Shown here: positions 17,535-25,613 of the stretch, one piece after another | How positions within the stretch are numbered: the first letter of the stretch is position 1 | Layout: every line of letters starts with the position of its first letter | Source of the DNA: Rhodococcus opacus | GTDB lineage: Bacteria; Actinomycetota; Actinomycetes; Mycobacteriales; Mycobacteriaceae | Length of the DNA: 64,000 nt | Assembly (NCBI RefSeq): GCF_012396235.1 | Contig: NZ_JAAXPA010000024.1 | Location: forward strand, 1 to 64,000 | Direction of reading: 5' to 3' | Position numbers and translations under genes: made by a program | The notes under the pieces: generated by a model | What the model was told of the DNA's origin: nothing | Seen by the model: only the letters and a program-made list of their open reading frames with translations | The model's database searches: none

Positions 17535-17591
17535 GACATTCCACTGTGGCATATCGATCATGGTAGTAGCGACATTCCACAGTGGAATGTC
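17535..17591. promoter_or_regulatory. Two PadR-type operators
   Basis: GACATTCCAC (17571-17580), a central A, and GTGGAATGTC (17582-17591) form a perfect 21-bp palindrome. A related copy, GACATTCCAC-T-GTGGCATATC (17535-17555), has an identical left arm and two changes in the right. The centres are 36 bp apart. They occupy the whole divergent promoter region between the PadR gene and the DUF1707 gene. Confidence 0.8.
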
Positions 17592-17609
17592 ATCGCTGAG
17601 GAGGGTCCG

Positions 17610-18092
17610 ATGCAGAACGCGGACAACATCCGGATATCCGATTCCGAACGCGAGCAGGTCGTCGGTGACCTCGGGCGGCACCTCACCGCCGGGCGACTGA
17701 CCATCGGCGAGTTCGACCAGCGGGTGGCACAGGTATATCGATCGACCACCCAGCAGCAGGCGCATCAGGTGTTGCGTGATCTTCCGCCGGCACCCCAGGC
17801 AGTTGCCACCGCCCGGCCCGGGGCACCGACGACCCGCCCCTCGCGTCGCCGCATCCCGGGTCACCAGCGGATCGAGTGGCTCGCCTGGCTCGCCGCCGGT
17901 GGGATCAACATCGCGATCTGGGGCATCGTCTCGCTCGCAACCGGCGTCATGATCTACCCCTGGCCGATCTGGGTGATTGGCCCGTGGGGGCTGGTGCTGC
18001 TGGGCAGGACACTGCTCGGCCGCGAGGGCGGGTGCAGCAAGATCACCGATGCTCTGCACGACGAGCGGATCAGAGTCGTGGTGGGTCGCTGA
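17610..18092 (+). CDS. DUF1707 / SHOCT-like membrane protein
   Basis: The 160-aa protein starts with the DUF1707 domain (IRISDSEREQVVGDLGRHLTAGRLTIGEFDQRV), a short N-terminal element found on many actinobacterial membrane and cell-envelope proteins. A Pro/Arg-rich linker and two transmembrane helices (residues about 90-135) follow. GAGGAGGG just before ATG 17610 is a strong ribosome site. Control by the adjacent PadR repressor is indicated by the intergenic palindromes. Such PadR/membrane-protein pairs often respond to envelope-active compounds, which is inference here. Confidence 0.8.
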   Translation: MQNADNIRISDSEREQVVGDLGRHLTAGRLTIGEFDQRVAQVYRSTTQQQAHQVLRDLPPAPQAVATARPGAPTTRPSRRRIPGHQRIEWLAWLAAGGINIAIWGIVSLATGVMIYPWPIWVIGPWGLVLLGRTLLGREGGCSKITDALHDERIRVVVGR

Positions 18093-18132
18093 ACGCACGC
18101 GGAACGAAGGGCGTTGGGCCCCGGTCCGTCGG

Positions 18133-18843
18133 TCACCCGGCGAAGCGCGCGATCCAGAGTCGGATCGTCTCGTTGGTGGCACCGTGCGCCCGTAGCCACG
18201 CGCGCACACCACCCGGGCGGGCGTCCCAACTGGCCAGGACACCCTCGATGGCCTCGGGGACGACACCTCGGAGATCACGGTCGTTGGGATGCGCCTGACC
18301 CAGCTCGGGAGCGAAACGGGTGATTCGGGTCAGGACGGCGCCCATGTGCTCATTGGTCGCTTCGTTGTCGGCGACGATGTCGTCGGGTTCGACTCCGGCC
18401 GTACGCAACAGCAAGGCCACCGCGACGCCGGTGCGGTCCTTGCCTGCGGCGCAGTGCAGCAGCACCGGGCCCGGGGCGGTGGCTGCCACCTGCAGGACGT
18501 CCACGAGTCGCTCCCCCGGGTTGGTCAGAATCCCGAGGTAGATGTCGGCGAGCCGGGCACCCTGGTTCGGCGCTGCGACCTCGGCATCGGACAGCAGCGA
18601 GATCTGGTGCACGACAGTTTTCCGCGACCGCAGCGGATGCCCCCGTGTCGCGTATTCCCGGGGACTGCGCAGGTCGACGACGGTGCGGGCCGGCCATTCG
18701 TCGACCGCAGTCGGGCGGGCGTCGCCCGGTGCCGGCAGAGCGCTGCGGTAGAGCACCCCGGACCGGGTCCGGCGCCCCTCGGCGAGCGGAAGGCCGCCGA
18801 GGTCGCGCAGGTTGGGGAGGACATCGAGGTCCGTGACGGTCAT
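18133..18843 (-). CDS. Tyrosine/phosphoinositide phosphatase, PtpB-like
   Basis: The 236-aa protein carries the Y_phosphatase3 (MptpB-like) fold: NLRDLGGLPLAEGRRTRSGVLYRS at the N-terminus and the P-loop HCAAGKDRTG with catalytic cysteine, general arginine and an extra Lys-Asp typical of this triple-specificity group. ATG 18841-18843 follows GGAAGGAAG; longer starts lack support. No signal peptide. In mycobacteria the homologue dephosphorylates phosphotyrosine and phosphoinositides; the substrate here is unknown. It is convergent with the DUF1707 gene. Confidence 0.9.
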   Translation of the reverse strand: MTVTDLDVLPNLRDLGGLPLAEGRRTRSGVLYRSALPAPGDARPTAVDEWPARTVVDLRSPREYATRGHPLRSRKTVVHQISLLSDAEVAAPNQGARLADIYLGILTNPGERLVDVLQVAATAPGPVLLHCAAGKDRTGVAVALLLRTAGVEPDDIVADNEATNEHMGAVLTRITRFAPELGQAHPNDRDLRGVVPEAIEGVLASWDARPGGVRAWLRAHGATNETIRLWIARFAG

Positions 18844-19058
18844 GGAGCTTCCTTCCAAGGCGAGAGGCCGTGACCAGGCCAAACGGTCCGTGTCCCCGCC
18901 GGACGCGGGCTGCGAGGACCAGAAGATAGGTATACCCCCCGGTGATTCGGCCGATGCGCCATGTCCCCGCAGTGGGCGACGATGTGACCTGTCTCATACC
19001 CACGAACCGGGGTCGCCCGTTGGTCCGACGCCGCCACTGACGGAGGGTGCTCGCACCG

Positions 19059-19385
19059 ATGAATGCAGAACCGATTACCTGCGGTGACTACGTCACGGCG
19101 ACCTTTGCGCGTGATTTCGTCGCCGAGGGATTCGACCACGACGCTGTCGAACGCATCCACAGCGGTCTGTTCGACGAGTGGAGTCACGCCCTTGCTCAAT
19201 CGGGTCTGTTCACCAACCGAACCGTCGCGGCCGCGCTGCACTCCTGGCAGGACGATCCACACTCCCTCCTCGACGCCCTGCTCGCGAACGCGGACGAGAT
19301 GACCCTCAAGCGCTACGACCTCGTCTGGGAGGCACTGGAACGCGCCCACGTCGGTTCGGCCGAGCGCCTCTCCGAATACGCATGA
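19059..19385 (+). CDS. Small hypothetical protein
   Basis: The 108-aa acidic, helical protein (NAEPITCGDYVTATFARDF...) has no signal peptide, membrane segment or motif I recognise. GGAGGG at 19042-19047 lies 11 bases before ATG 19059; the in-frame GTG at 19047 is too close to it. It heads a run of three short same-strand genes ending at 19934. Confidence 0.6.
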   Translation: MNAEPITCGDYVTATFARDFVAEGFDHDAVERIHSGLFDEWSHALAQSGLFTNRTVAAALHSWQDDPHSLLDALLANADEMTLKRYDLVWEALERAHVGSAERLSEYA

Positions 19386-19482
19386 CGCGGCCGCCGGCGG
19401 CCGTGGCGCCGCGAAGTCCACCGCAGCCGTTTTCACCCCCCACTTTCACAGACACCACCGACCACACCGACGAACGAGAACA

Positions 19483-19677
19483 ATGAGCACCAACACGTAT
19501 CCCACCATCGAAACCATCCGCATCGGGCAGTCCGGTCACGAATGCCGCTACTGCGGGCACGCCGTCGCGAAGGACGGCCCAGGCTACCGGCACACCACTA
19601 CCGGCCAGTACCGCTGCGATCCCGCCAGTCGAGCATTGAACGAAGCCCGTCTGTCCAACAGCATGGTTCGGAGCTGA
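19483..19677 (+). CDS. Small protein with possible zinc-binding Cys/His
   Basis: The 64-aa product contains CRYCGHAV and, after a spacer with YRHTTTGQYRC, a further His and Cys, which could make a minimal zinc site. It contains no other motif. GAGAACA lies before ATG 19483. The next gene starts six bases after its stop, so they are probably co-translated. Confidence 0.55.
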   Translation: MSTNTYPTIETIRIGQSGHECRYCGHAVAKDGPGYRHTTTGQYRCDPASRALNEARLSNSMVRS

Positions 19678-19682
19678 GCACG

Positions 19683-19934
19683 ATGAACGTGCAAGCGATG
19701 CAGGTGAGCGCGGCACCCGAGGGGCTCGGCCGGTACCGCGACGCGGTCGATGCGCTTCGCGCCTTCGACAGTCCCGGCCACCGAACCGACCCCCACACGG
19801 CACTGCTGTTGGACAGTCTCACCGATGATCTGATCGAGGCAGCCCAGACGGCCGCCTGGGGCGACACGGTTCCACAGCACGACATCTTCGCAGTGATCGA
19901 CACCGCGATCTCCCGCCCACGCCCGTCACTCTGA
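19683..19934 (+). CDS. Small hypothetical protein
   Basis: The 83-aa acidic, probably all-helical protein (YRDAVDALRAFDSPGHRTDPHTALLLDSLTDDL...) starts five bases after the preceding stop. GAGCACG is its only ribosome site. No family recognised. It is the third of a short-gene cluster of unknown role. Confidence 0.55.
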   Translation: MNVQAMQVSAAPEGLGRYRDAVDALRAFDSPGHRTDPHTALLLDSLTDDLIEAAQTAAWGDTVPQHDIFAVIDTAISRPRPSL

Positions 19935-20225
19935 ATCTCCTATGCCACGAGAGTGGGCAGTGACGGTCAACTCGATTCCACTTCCCCGCCTGATGGTGTC
20001 GTAGATCGGGCAGGACGTCGCGAACTTCGCGGCCAGTGAGTCGGCCGTCGGCTGGTCACCCCGTGAATCTCGATGCGCACTTCGGTGAAGTCTGAGCGGG
20101 AGCGCACCATGAGTCCGTCGCAGGACGCTGCCCGAACGATTCCCGCAGTCCGTCGGCGACTTCGGTTGCAGTGCCGATGAATCCACCCTTCGACACGACC
20201 ACCGTAGCCCTTCTCTGCTGGTCAT
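19926..20225 (-). pseudogene. Remnant of an OsmC-family protein
   Basis: Three minus-strand frames hold consecutive pieces of one protein: VVVSKGGFIGTATEVADGLRE (about 20100-20190), MVRSRSDFTEVRIEIHGV (about 20050-20110), and ADSLAAKFATSCPIYDTIRRG (about 19985-20045), the last with the OsmC C-terminal signature SCPIYxT. At least two frameshifts separate them and the N-terminal cysteine region is not intact. OsmC proteins are thiol peroxidases; this copy cannot make a functional one. The remaining 20226-20482 holds nothing I can identify. Confidence 0.55.
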
Positions 20226-20482
20226 GGCCTTCGACGCCGATCCGTCGGTAAGCCTGGCGCTACACAACGAATGGCACAGCACGCTTCGCAGCGCGGCTCA
20301 CCAGAGGAAGCACAGGCTTCCTCCAATCTGCAGCAGATCGAAACGGAGCACCGAGATCCTGACCGCCGTGCAGAGCGGCGACGCAGAACCGTCGAGGAAC
20401 CGGGCGTTACCTCACCTTCTACTACCATGCTTCACAGATGGGGATGCGCGGTCAGGGCGCCCGGTGAGACGAAGGATCGGCA

Positions 20483-21205
20483 ATGACGAACGACCGCAGC
20501 GTGGACCCGAAATCTCGACTGTCCCCAGGACTGCGGCGGCGCCTGCCCTGGCTGCTGCTCGCCGCCGTGGTGGTCGTCGTGGGAGCGGTCGCTGTCGTCG
20601 CCTACGCGTTGACCTCCGGAGCCGACGAGGGCCGCGAAGCCCACGGGTTCTCGCCGAACGCGGACAATCCTGACCCGTCACTGGGAATCGAAGGGATCGT
20701 CACCGTCGACTATCCGCCCGCCGCCCATGTGCAGGCACCGCAACGAGTGGCCTACGACCAGAGTCCACCGTTCGGCGGCGCCCACGACCAGTACTGGGCA
20801 ACGTGCACCGGCATTGTCTATCCCGAAGCCATCCGCAGCGAGAACGCCGTCCACTCCCTCGAACACGGCGCCGTGTGGGTCACCTACGACCCGGACCGGC
20901 TGGACGACGACGACATCGCGGCGCTGGCAGAGAACGTCGACGGCGCACCGTACACCCTGATGTCGCCGTACCCCGGTCTCGATTCGACGGTGTCCCTGCA
21001 GTCGTGGGGTCACCAACTGAAACTCGACGACGTCCACGACCGCCGCATCTCCGACTTCCTCACGGCCTTGCGACAGAACCCGAACACCTACCCGGAACCG
21101 GGGGCAACTTGCTCGACGGTGCGGGGTGGATTCGATCCGGCCGACCCGCCACCGTTCGATCCGTCCGCACCGGGTGCGGATGCATTTCCGGTCGACGGTA
21201 AATAG
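20483..21205 (+). CDS. DUF3105 membrane-anchored protein
   Basis: The 240-aa protein has a cytosolic basic N-terminus, one transmembrane helix (residues about 22-46) and an external DUF3105 domain: YDQSPPFGGAHDQYWATCTGIV and ENAVHSLEHGAVWVTYDP. The His-rich block (SLEHGAVW) may bind metal. AAGGA precedes ATG 20483. In mycobacteria and rhodococci a DUF305 gene is often next to this one; here the DUF305 gene is 22 kb away. Function is not established. Confidence 0.85.
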   Translation: MTNDRSVDPKSRLSPGLRRRLPWLLLAAVVVVVGAVAVVAYALTSGADEGREAHGFSPNADNPDPSLGIEGIVTVDYPPAAHVQAPQRVAYDQSPPFGGAHDQYWATCTGIVYPEAIRSENAVHSLEHGAVWVTYDPDRLDDDDIAALAENVDGAPYTLMSPYPGLDSTVSLQSWGHQLKLDDVHDRRISDFLTALRQNPNTYPEPGATCSTVRGGFDPADPPPFDPSAPGADAFPVDGK

Positions 21206-21356
21206 TCGCTTCAGCGAACGTTTCCACACCACTTCGCACGCGACTGGGATCCTGCGGTCGAAGCCGAAAATTACCTACCCGAAAATGTGCTCCGTGTGTC
21301 GATATCGCGATCGCCGATTCGACGTATCAGTAGGAGCACATGAGGAGGTGAGAGCG

Positions 21357-21449
21357 ATGTTGGCGGCACATTTGTTGTCCGGCCTGACCAGTGAAGAGGT
21401 CGATCTGATCGTGGCGGAGGAACTGCATCTGCTCGGCGCCTCCGCATGA
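21357..21449 (+). CDS. Possible 30-aa small protein
   Basis: ATG 21357 has an ideal ribosome site, AGGAGG at 21343-21348, eight bases upstream. The peptide LLSGLTSEEVDLIVAEELH looks like an amphipathic helix. The same AGGAGG is also the coding part of a four-codon reading frame ATG-AGG-AGG-TGA (21340-21351). A longer version from ATG 21285 exists but lacks a ribosome site. Function unknown. Confidence 0.4.
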   Translation: MLAAHLLSGLTSEEVDLIVAEELHLLGASA

Positions 21450-21497
21450 GGGGCGTCGACGCCGTGTCGAATACCGACCGGTGACGAGCGGGCACTG

Positions 21498-22469
21498 CTA
21501 GACGGTGCCCGGTCGGGGGATATCAGCTTCGAGCGTGGCGGCGATCCGCGTCCTGATCGAACGGTAATCGAGGTCGGTCACGAATCGGTGTGCCGGCCCC
21601 CGTACTGGAGTGACGCCCCACACGGCGGCGCGGCCGTCCTCGTGGATCACCCGGGGTCGGGCGTCGGTGGCGGACAGCACGACCGGGGGGTCGAGCATCA
21701 CAGCGGCTGCGACGGAATCGTGTGCGGTGTAGATCGGATCCTCGGCACGATATGTGCTGGTGCAGTAGCGGTGATAGTCCTCGGTGATGTCACGGACGAA
21801 GGTCGCCGTCTTTCCCACCTCCGAACGAGCAACGAGATCGGCCCAGGCCAATCGAAGTCGGCCGGTGACATTCATTCCCACCCACGTAATCTTTCCAGGC
21901 GCTGCAGAAACCACCGTCGCCGCGACTGGATCATGATTGGTGTTGGTGTCACCTTTCTCGAGAAACTGTGGTTGTACTGCGGCCTCGACGTCTCTACGAG
22001 AGGCGGGTCCCATCCCGCCCATGATGGTCACCGAACGGTAGCGGGTCAGGACACGTGGCTCGCGCGTGACGGCGGCGGCGATGTTGGCCAGCGGACCCAG
22101 GCACAGCAGGTCCACCGCACCGGGCCGGTCCGCGGCGACGCGCAGCAGTTGATCGACGGCGGACTCGGGCGCCGGGCCCACGCCGGGTCGTGGCCGGTAT
22201 CCGCGGTCACCGAGTCCGTCGAGTCCGTGTGGGGAACTGGTGGCAGGTGGTGGCCCGGGACGTGGTTGTCCGATGCACACCGGAACATCGCGTAGGCCGG
22301 CGACGGACAGAACGGTGAGGGCGTTCCGCGCGGCCTGCTGTTCGGTGCAGTTCCCGAACACTGTTCCCACACCGATGATCTCGGTTCCGGAGTGCTGCGC
22401 GATGGTGAGCATGGCGAGGGCATCGTCGACGCCGGTGTCGGTGTCGACGAGTACGTAGCGGTCGGTCAC
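21498..22469 (-). CDS. Inosine/uridine-preferring nucleoside hydrolase
   Basis: The 323-aa enzyme hydrolyses the N-glycosidic bond of ribonucleosides. The calcium-binding signature DTDTGVDDA (residues 9-17) is intact, as are LGPLANIAAAV, MGGM and NHDPVAA; the catalytic-histidine region reads YTAHDSVAAAV. No signal peptide, so cytosolic salvage. Substrate preference cannot be read, but release of uracil would link it to the URC operon 10 kb away. The DsrE gene lies upstream on the same strand with a 94-base gap. Confidence 0.88.
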   Translation of the reverse strand: MTDRYVLVDTDTGVDDALAMLTIAQHSGTEIIGVGTVFGNCTEQQAARNALTVLSVAGLRDVPVCIGQPRPGPPPATSSPHGLDGLGDRGYRPRPGVGPAPESAVDQLLRVAADRPGAVDLLCLGPLANIAAAVTREPRVLTRYRSVTIMGGMGPASRRDVEAAVQPQFLEKGDTNTNHDPVAATVVSAAPGKITWVGMNVTGRLRLAWADLVARSEVGKTATFVRDITEDYHRYCTSTYRAEDPIYTAHDSVAAAVMLDPPVVLSATDARPRVIHEDGRAAVWGVTPVRGPAHRFVTDLDYRSIRTRIAATLEADIPRPGTV

Positions 22470-22563
22470 TCCCGGTCCTGTGTTCCGTGATCCATGATCG
22501 GATCGACTCGATTACATTCGCGCGCAGCGTAACCGGACCCCGGCCCCCGGCTCGTTCCGCCGG

Positions 22564-22929
22564 TCAGTAGCTGAAGGTGACCACCCCTTCGTCGCCGATC
22601 CACTTCCACATCGGCACCGTCCCGGCGAGTTCGGCATTGGATACCAGTGCGTCCTTGTCGAGGTGCTTGGCCTCGAAGCAGATCGGACACACCATGTAGA
22701 TGCCGCCCGCGGTCTCGAATCGTGCCGCCAGATCGGGAAGCGGCGGACAACCTTCGCAGGCCACGCCCTGAATCGTGCCGTCGAGCGCGAGCCGTACCGC
22801 TTCCTTCGTGAGAAACATCTGTGTCTCGCGCTTTTGTTCTGCCGCACCGACCGCGACCAGAAACGCAACCGTCACCTTCTCGGCGTCCTCGAGACCGGTG
22901 GTGAGACTGACCACTGCCTTATTACCCAT
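22564..22929 (-). CDS. DsrE-family protein
   Basis: The 121-aa protein has the DsrE/DsrF fold: VVSLTTGLEDAEKVTVAFLVA, FLTKEAVRLAL and a late MVCPICFEA with CxxC, plus GVACEGCPP with a second CxxC. Two CxxC pairs suggest redox chemistry or metal binding rather than the sulfur-transfer single Cys of DsrE proper. ATG 22927-22929 begins right at the fold; a longer start (22965) adds a basic tail. It may be co-transcribed with the nucleoside hydrolase. Confidence 0.75.
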   Translation of the reverse strand: MGNKAVVSLTTGLEDAEKVTVAFLVAVGAAEQKRETQMFLTKEAVRLALDGTIQGVACEGCPPLPDLAARFETAGGIYMVCPICFEAKHLDKDALVSNAELAGTVPMWKWIGDEGVVTFSY

Positions 22930-23060
22930 GGATTCGAGTCTTCGCCGCGCGAGGACTGCCGACAAGGGGGCTCATCGAGTCACAGGACTCGCACGTCGAG
23001 ATCGGTGGCGGTTGCCTGTTTCGACCGCACCCGCAACTGATTCTCGCCTAACCTGAGAAC

Positions 23061-23975
23061 GTGTTCGAACAGCGTCCGTTTCAGCAGGTTTCGATGACGT
23101 TACGCCTCGCAGTCCGTCACGATGGCTCTACCAGCGCATCCGCCGACGAACGTATCGGGATTCACCCGCGGATGCTGACCGGGATCGGAGCCCAGCCGCG
23201 TCAGCAAGCTCGTGTGAACCATAGGGGAACGACCGCGCTGTTCACACTGATCCCAGACGACGATACGGAAGACGACACCATCCGGATAACGGAGGGGGGC
23301 TGTCGTCGGCTCGGCGCGGAGCCGGGACAGACGGTGATTCTCGACCCTCGGTGCATCGCCACGGCGATGACCGAGGAAGAGGCCGAAAAAGAGGGTGAGT
23401 TCATCGAGCGGCTCGAAGACGACGGGCGACATCACCGTCTCGTGGTCCTGGCACCGCACGGTGGCGCCATCGAAACCCGAACGGATCAGCAGGCTGAACA
23501 GGTCGTCGCTTCGCTCGGATCGTGCGATTCGACGCTGTGGGCGTGTAAAGGCTGGCGACCGGTGGGCAACGCATATCGGGCTTGGCACATTTCCTCGAGC
23601 GATCTCAGCGTGCACAGCTTTCCGCTTCTCCGCTCCCTGTCCGCGAGACGATTCCAGTGGGCGCTGTCGTTTCACGGCTACCGAGGAAACGACGTCCTCA
23701 TCGGCGGCCTCGCGCCCGCGCCTCGCAAGTCGGACGTCCGGGACGCGATCGCGAAGGCACTCGACGGAAGCGGAATCTGTGTTCGGCTCGCCGAACCCGG
23801 AGAACGACATAGCGGTGAATCCCCATCCAACCTGGTCAACCGCCTCACCATCGACGCCGCCGGCGGAATCCAGATCGAACAGTCCCGACCCGCGCGGACA
23901 GTGCACGGCCGCGCGATCGCTGCAGCTGTCAGCGAGGTCTACGACACCTGGATCGCCACCGACAACTGTCGGTGA
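23061..23975 (+). CDS. Poly-gamma-glutamate hydrolase family protein (PghP-like)
   Basis: The 304-aa protein has the zinc-peptidase-like signature of the phage-type poly-gamma-glutamate hydrolases: LVVLAPHGGAIETRTDQQAE in its centre (residues about 132-150) and SFHGYRGNDVLIGGL further on. The His-Gly-Gly-x-Ile-Glu motif supplies zinc ligands. The N-terminal about 80 residues are not part of the core fold. GTG 23061 is the first start; ATG 23094 is an alternative. No signal peptide, so access to extracellular polymer would need lysis or another route. It ends four bases from a convergent pseudokinase gene. A CapA-like gene lies 5 kb away. Confidence 0.8.
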   Translation: MFEQRPFQQVSMTLRLAVRHDGSTSASADERIGIHPRMLTGIGAQPRQQARVNHRGTTALFTLIPDDDTEDDTIRITEGGCRRLGAEPGQTVILDPRCIATAMTEEEAEKEGEFIERLEDDGRHHRLVVLAPHGGAIETRTDQQAEQVVASLGSCDSTLWACKGWRPVGNAYRAWHISSSDLSVHSFPLLRSLSARRFQWALSFHGYRGNDVLIGGLAPAPRKSDVRDAIAKALDGSGICVRLAEPGERHSGESPSNLVNRLTIDAAGGIQIEQSRPARTVHGRAIAAAVSEVYDTWIATDNCR

Positions 23976-23979
23976 GACT

Positions 23980-25236
23980 TCACGGGCCCGCGGGAGCCCA
24001 GCACGGCCCGTCCGGGGGCGGGGTGTGCTCGTAACCCGGGTAGCACGGCAGCACCTCCGGGGCAGGCGCGGGCGCAGGTGCCGGTGCCGGCGCATTCGCC
24101 GGTGGCGAGCCGGGCGGGAGACACGGCCCGTCCGGGGGCGGGGTGTGCTCGTAACCCGGGTAGCACGGCAGCACCTGCGGAGCGGACGCTCCCGGAGGCG
24201 GTGCAGGTGTCGGCACTAGCGGTGGTGATTGCGGTGCCGGTGCCGGTGCCGGTGCGACCTCCTCCTGAATGGGAGCCTCCGCCACCGGCGCCTGAGTCGG
24301 TGACGGTGCTTGCACCGGCGGCACCTGCTCGGCAGCGGTCGGATTCGCCGTGGCGGTCGGTGACGACGACGGCGATGCCGGCCCGGCCGCGCTCGACGAC
24401 GGCGTAGGGACGGCGACCTGTGGCGATGACGCTCCCGACCCGATGATCACGCCACCGACAATCGCGGCAGCGATGATCGCGGCGAGCGCAAGTCCCGCGG
24501 CCACGAGACGGCGGTTCCGGGCGATCGGCGGGGTCGCGGGAGTGGGATCGGCGGCAGGCTGTTGCGGTGGCACCGCGACGCGAGCGGCAGCGGCCAACTC
24601 GCCCGCCGACCGATAGCGCCGCGCGGGGTCGACCGCCGTTCCGCGTGCGATGACGGCGGCCATCCCGACAGGCGGCGTCGGGATCTCCGATGTCGGGAAC
24701 ACCTCGCCGGTGAGGCACTCGTACAACACACAGGTCAGGCCGTAGACGCCCGACGCGACGCCGAGAATCACGGGGAGCCCGACGTCGGTGAGCTGGATCA
24801 GTCCCCCGTCCTGCACGACGACGTTCGCCGACGACACTTCCTGCTCGACCAGCCCGGCCGCGCGCACTGCCTCCAGCGCCGACGCCAGCTGCTCGACGAC
24901 GCCGACCGCGCGCGATACGTCCATCGGTCCGGTGGACTGAAGGAGCGTCCGCAGGTTCGTGCCCTGGGTCGGCGGCGTTGCGAGAAAGAGTCGGTTGCCG
25001 ATCTGCCCGAAGTCGTGGATCGGTACCACGTGCGGGTTCCGGATGTGGGCCGCGATGCCGGCTTCCCGTTCGAACCGATCGCAGAATTCGTCGTCCTCGG
25101 TTGCGTCCGGCGGCAGTGCCCGCACCACGACATGACGGAACGTGACGGTGTCGAACGCCGCCCACACCTCGCCGCTCACATCGACCGTCAGCGGACGGTC
25201 CAGCCGGTACTTGCCGAATAGCGTTCCAGCTTGCAT
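23980..25236 (-). CDS. Degenerate Ser/Thr protein kinase (pseudokinase) with repeat-bearing external tail
   Basis: The 418-aa protein follows the kinase-TM-extracellular plan but the kinase (residues 1-220) lacks key residues: no glycine loop, Arg39 replaces the VAIK lysine (HVVVRAL), and the HRDxKxxN loop reads EQEVSSAN (131-138), leaving only Asn. DVG stands for DFG. Catalysis is unlikely; a scaffold or ATP-sensing role is more probable. One TM helix spans about 243-265. The outside part is Pro/Ala/Thr-rich and ends in two copies of VLPCYPGYEHTPPPDGPC. ATG 25236 follows GGAGAG. It is tail to tail with the PghP-like gene. Confidence 0.85.
   Translation of the reverse strand: MQAGTLFGKYRLDRPLTVDVSGEVWAAFDTVTFRHVVVRALPPDATEDDEFCDRFEREAGIAAHIRNPHVVPIHDFGQIGNRLFLATPPTQGTNLRTLLQSTGPMDVSRAVGVVEQLASALEAVRAAGLVEQEVSSANVVVQDGGLIQLTDVGLPVILGVASGVYGLTCVLYECLTGEVFPTSEIPTPPVGMAAVIARGTAVDPARRYRSAGELAAAARVAVPPQQPAADPTPATPPIARNRRLVAAGLALAAIIAAAIVGGVIIGSGASSPQVAVPTPSSSAAGPASPSSSPTATANPTAAEQVPPVQAPSPTQAPVAEAPIQEEVAPAPAPAPQSPPLVPTPAPPPGASAPQVLPCYPGYEHTPPPDGPCLPPGSPPANAPAPAPAPAPAPEVLPCYPGYEHTPPPDGPCWAPAGP
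24002..24176 (-). repeat. Direct repeat in the pseudokinase tail
   Basis: A 55-bp block at 24002-24056 recurs without change at 24122-24176, a 120-bp (40-codon) period. Each copy encodes VLPCYPGYEHTPPPDGPC with two cysteines. Identity at silent positions suggests recent duplication or gene conversion. Confidence 0.9.
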
Positions 25237-25401
25237 TGCCACTCTCCGCGCTCGAAATTGCCGCGTCTGCGGAACTGTGCACCCGAAATTCTAGGCGGTG
25301 CCGGCCACAGGGTCTCGTTGGAGCCGGGTAGTGTGCTCGTATGCGCAGAACGCACCTAGGCTAGCTCCGGTCCGGGGCCGCCCCGACTCAGGAGAAACCT
25401 G

Positions 25402-25590
25402 ATGCGTACTGCATTCTGCAATACCCTCTTTCACGTATTCGATCACCGGATCTGTTGTGGCCGGATTCCCGAATGGACCGCACACGTCGGTCAGCCGTGG
25501 GACACCTACGACGTCGCACCGTGGAATCTGTACAACGCGATCTGGCGGATCCAGCACTGGATTCGCAGCGGCGTCGACGCTGATCGGTGA
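25402..25590 (+). CDS. Small Trp/Cys-rich hypothetical protein
   Basis: The 62-aa product (MRTAFCNTLFHVFDHRICC...) has a clear AGGAG ribosome site nine bases before ATG 25402. It is rich in Trp, Cys and His and ends WNLYNAIWRIQHWIRSG, an amphipathic helix. No family is recognised. A GC stem (GGGG-CCG-CCCC, about 25374-25385) lies in its leader. It is convergent with the FAD enzyme gene. Confidence 0.5.
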   Translation: MRTAFCNTLFHVFDHRICCGRIPEWTAHVGQPWDTYDVAPWNLYNAIWRIQHWIRSGVDADR

Positions 25591-25613
25591 CCTTGTTCCG
25601 CTCTTCGGCGGCG

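Noticed and set aside
24002..24176. 55-bp repeats considered as att sites
   Set aside because: They are in-frame, 40 codons apart and encode a repeated protein motif; no integrase gene is nearby.
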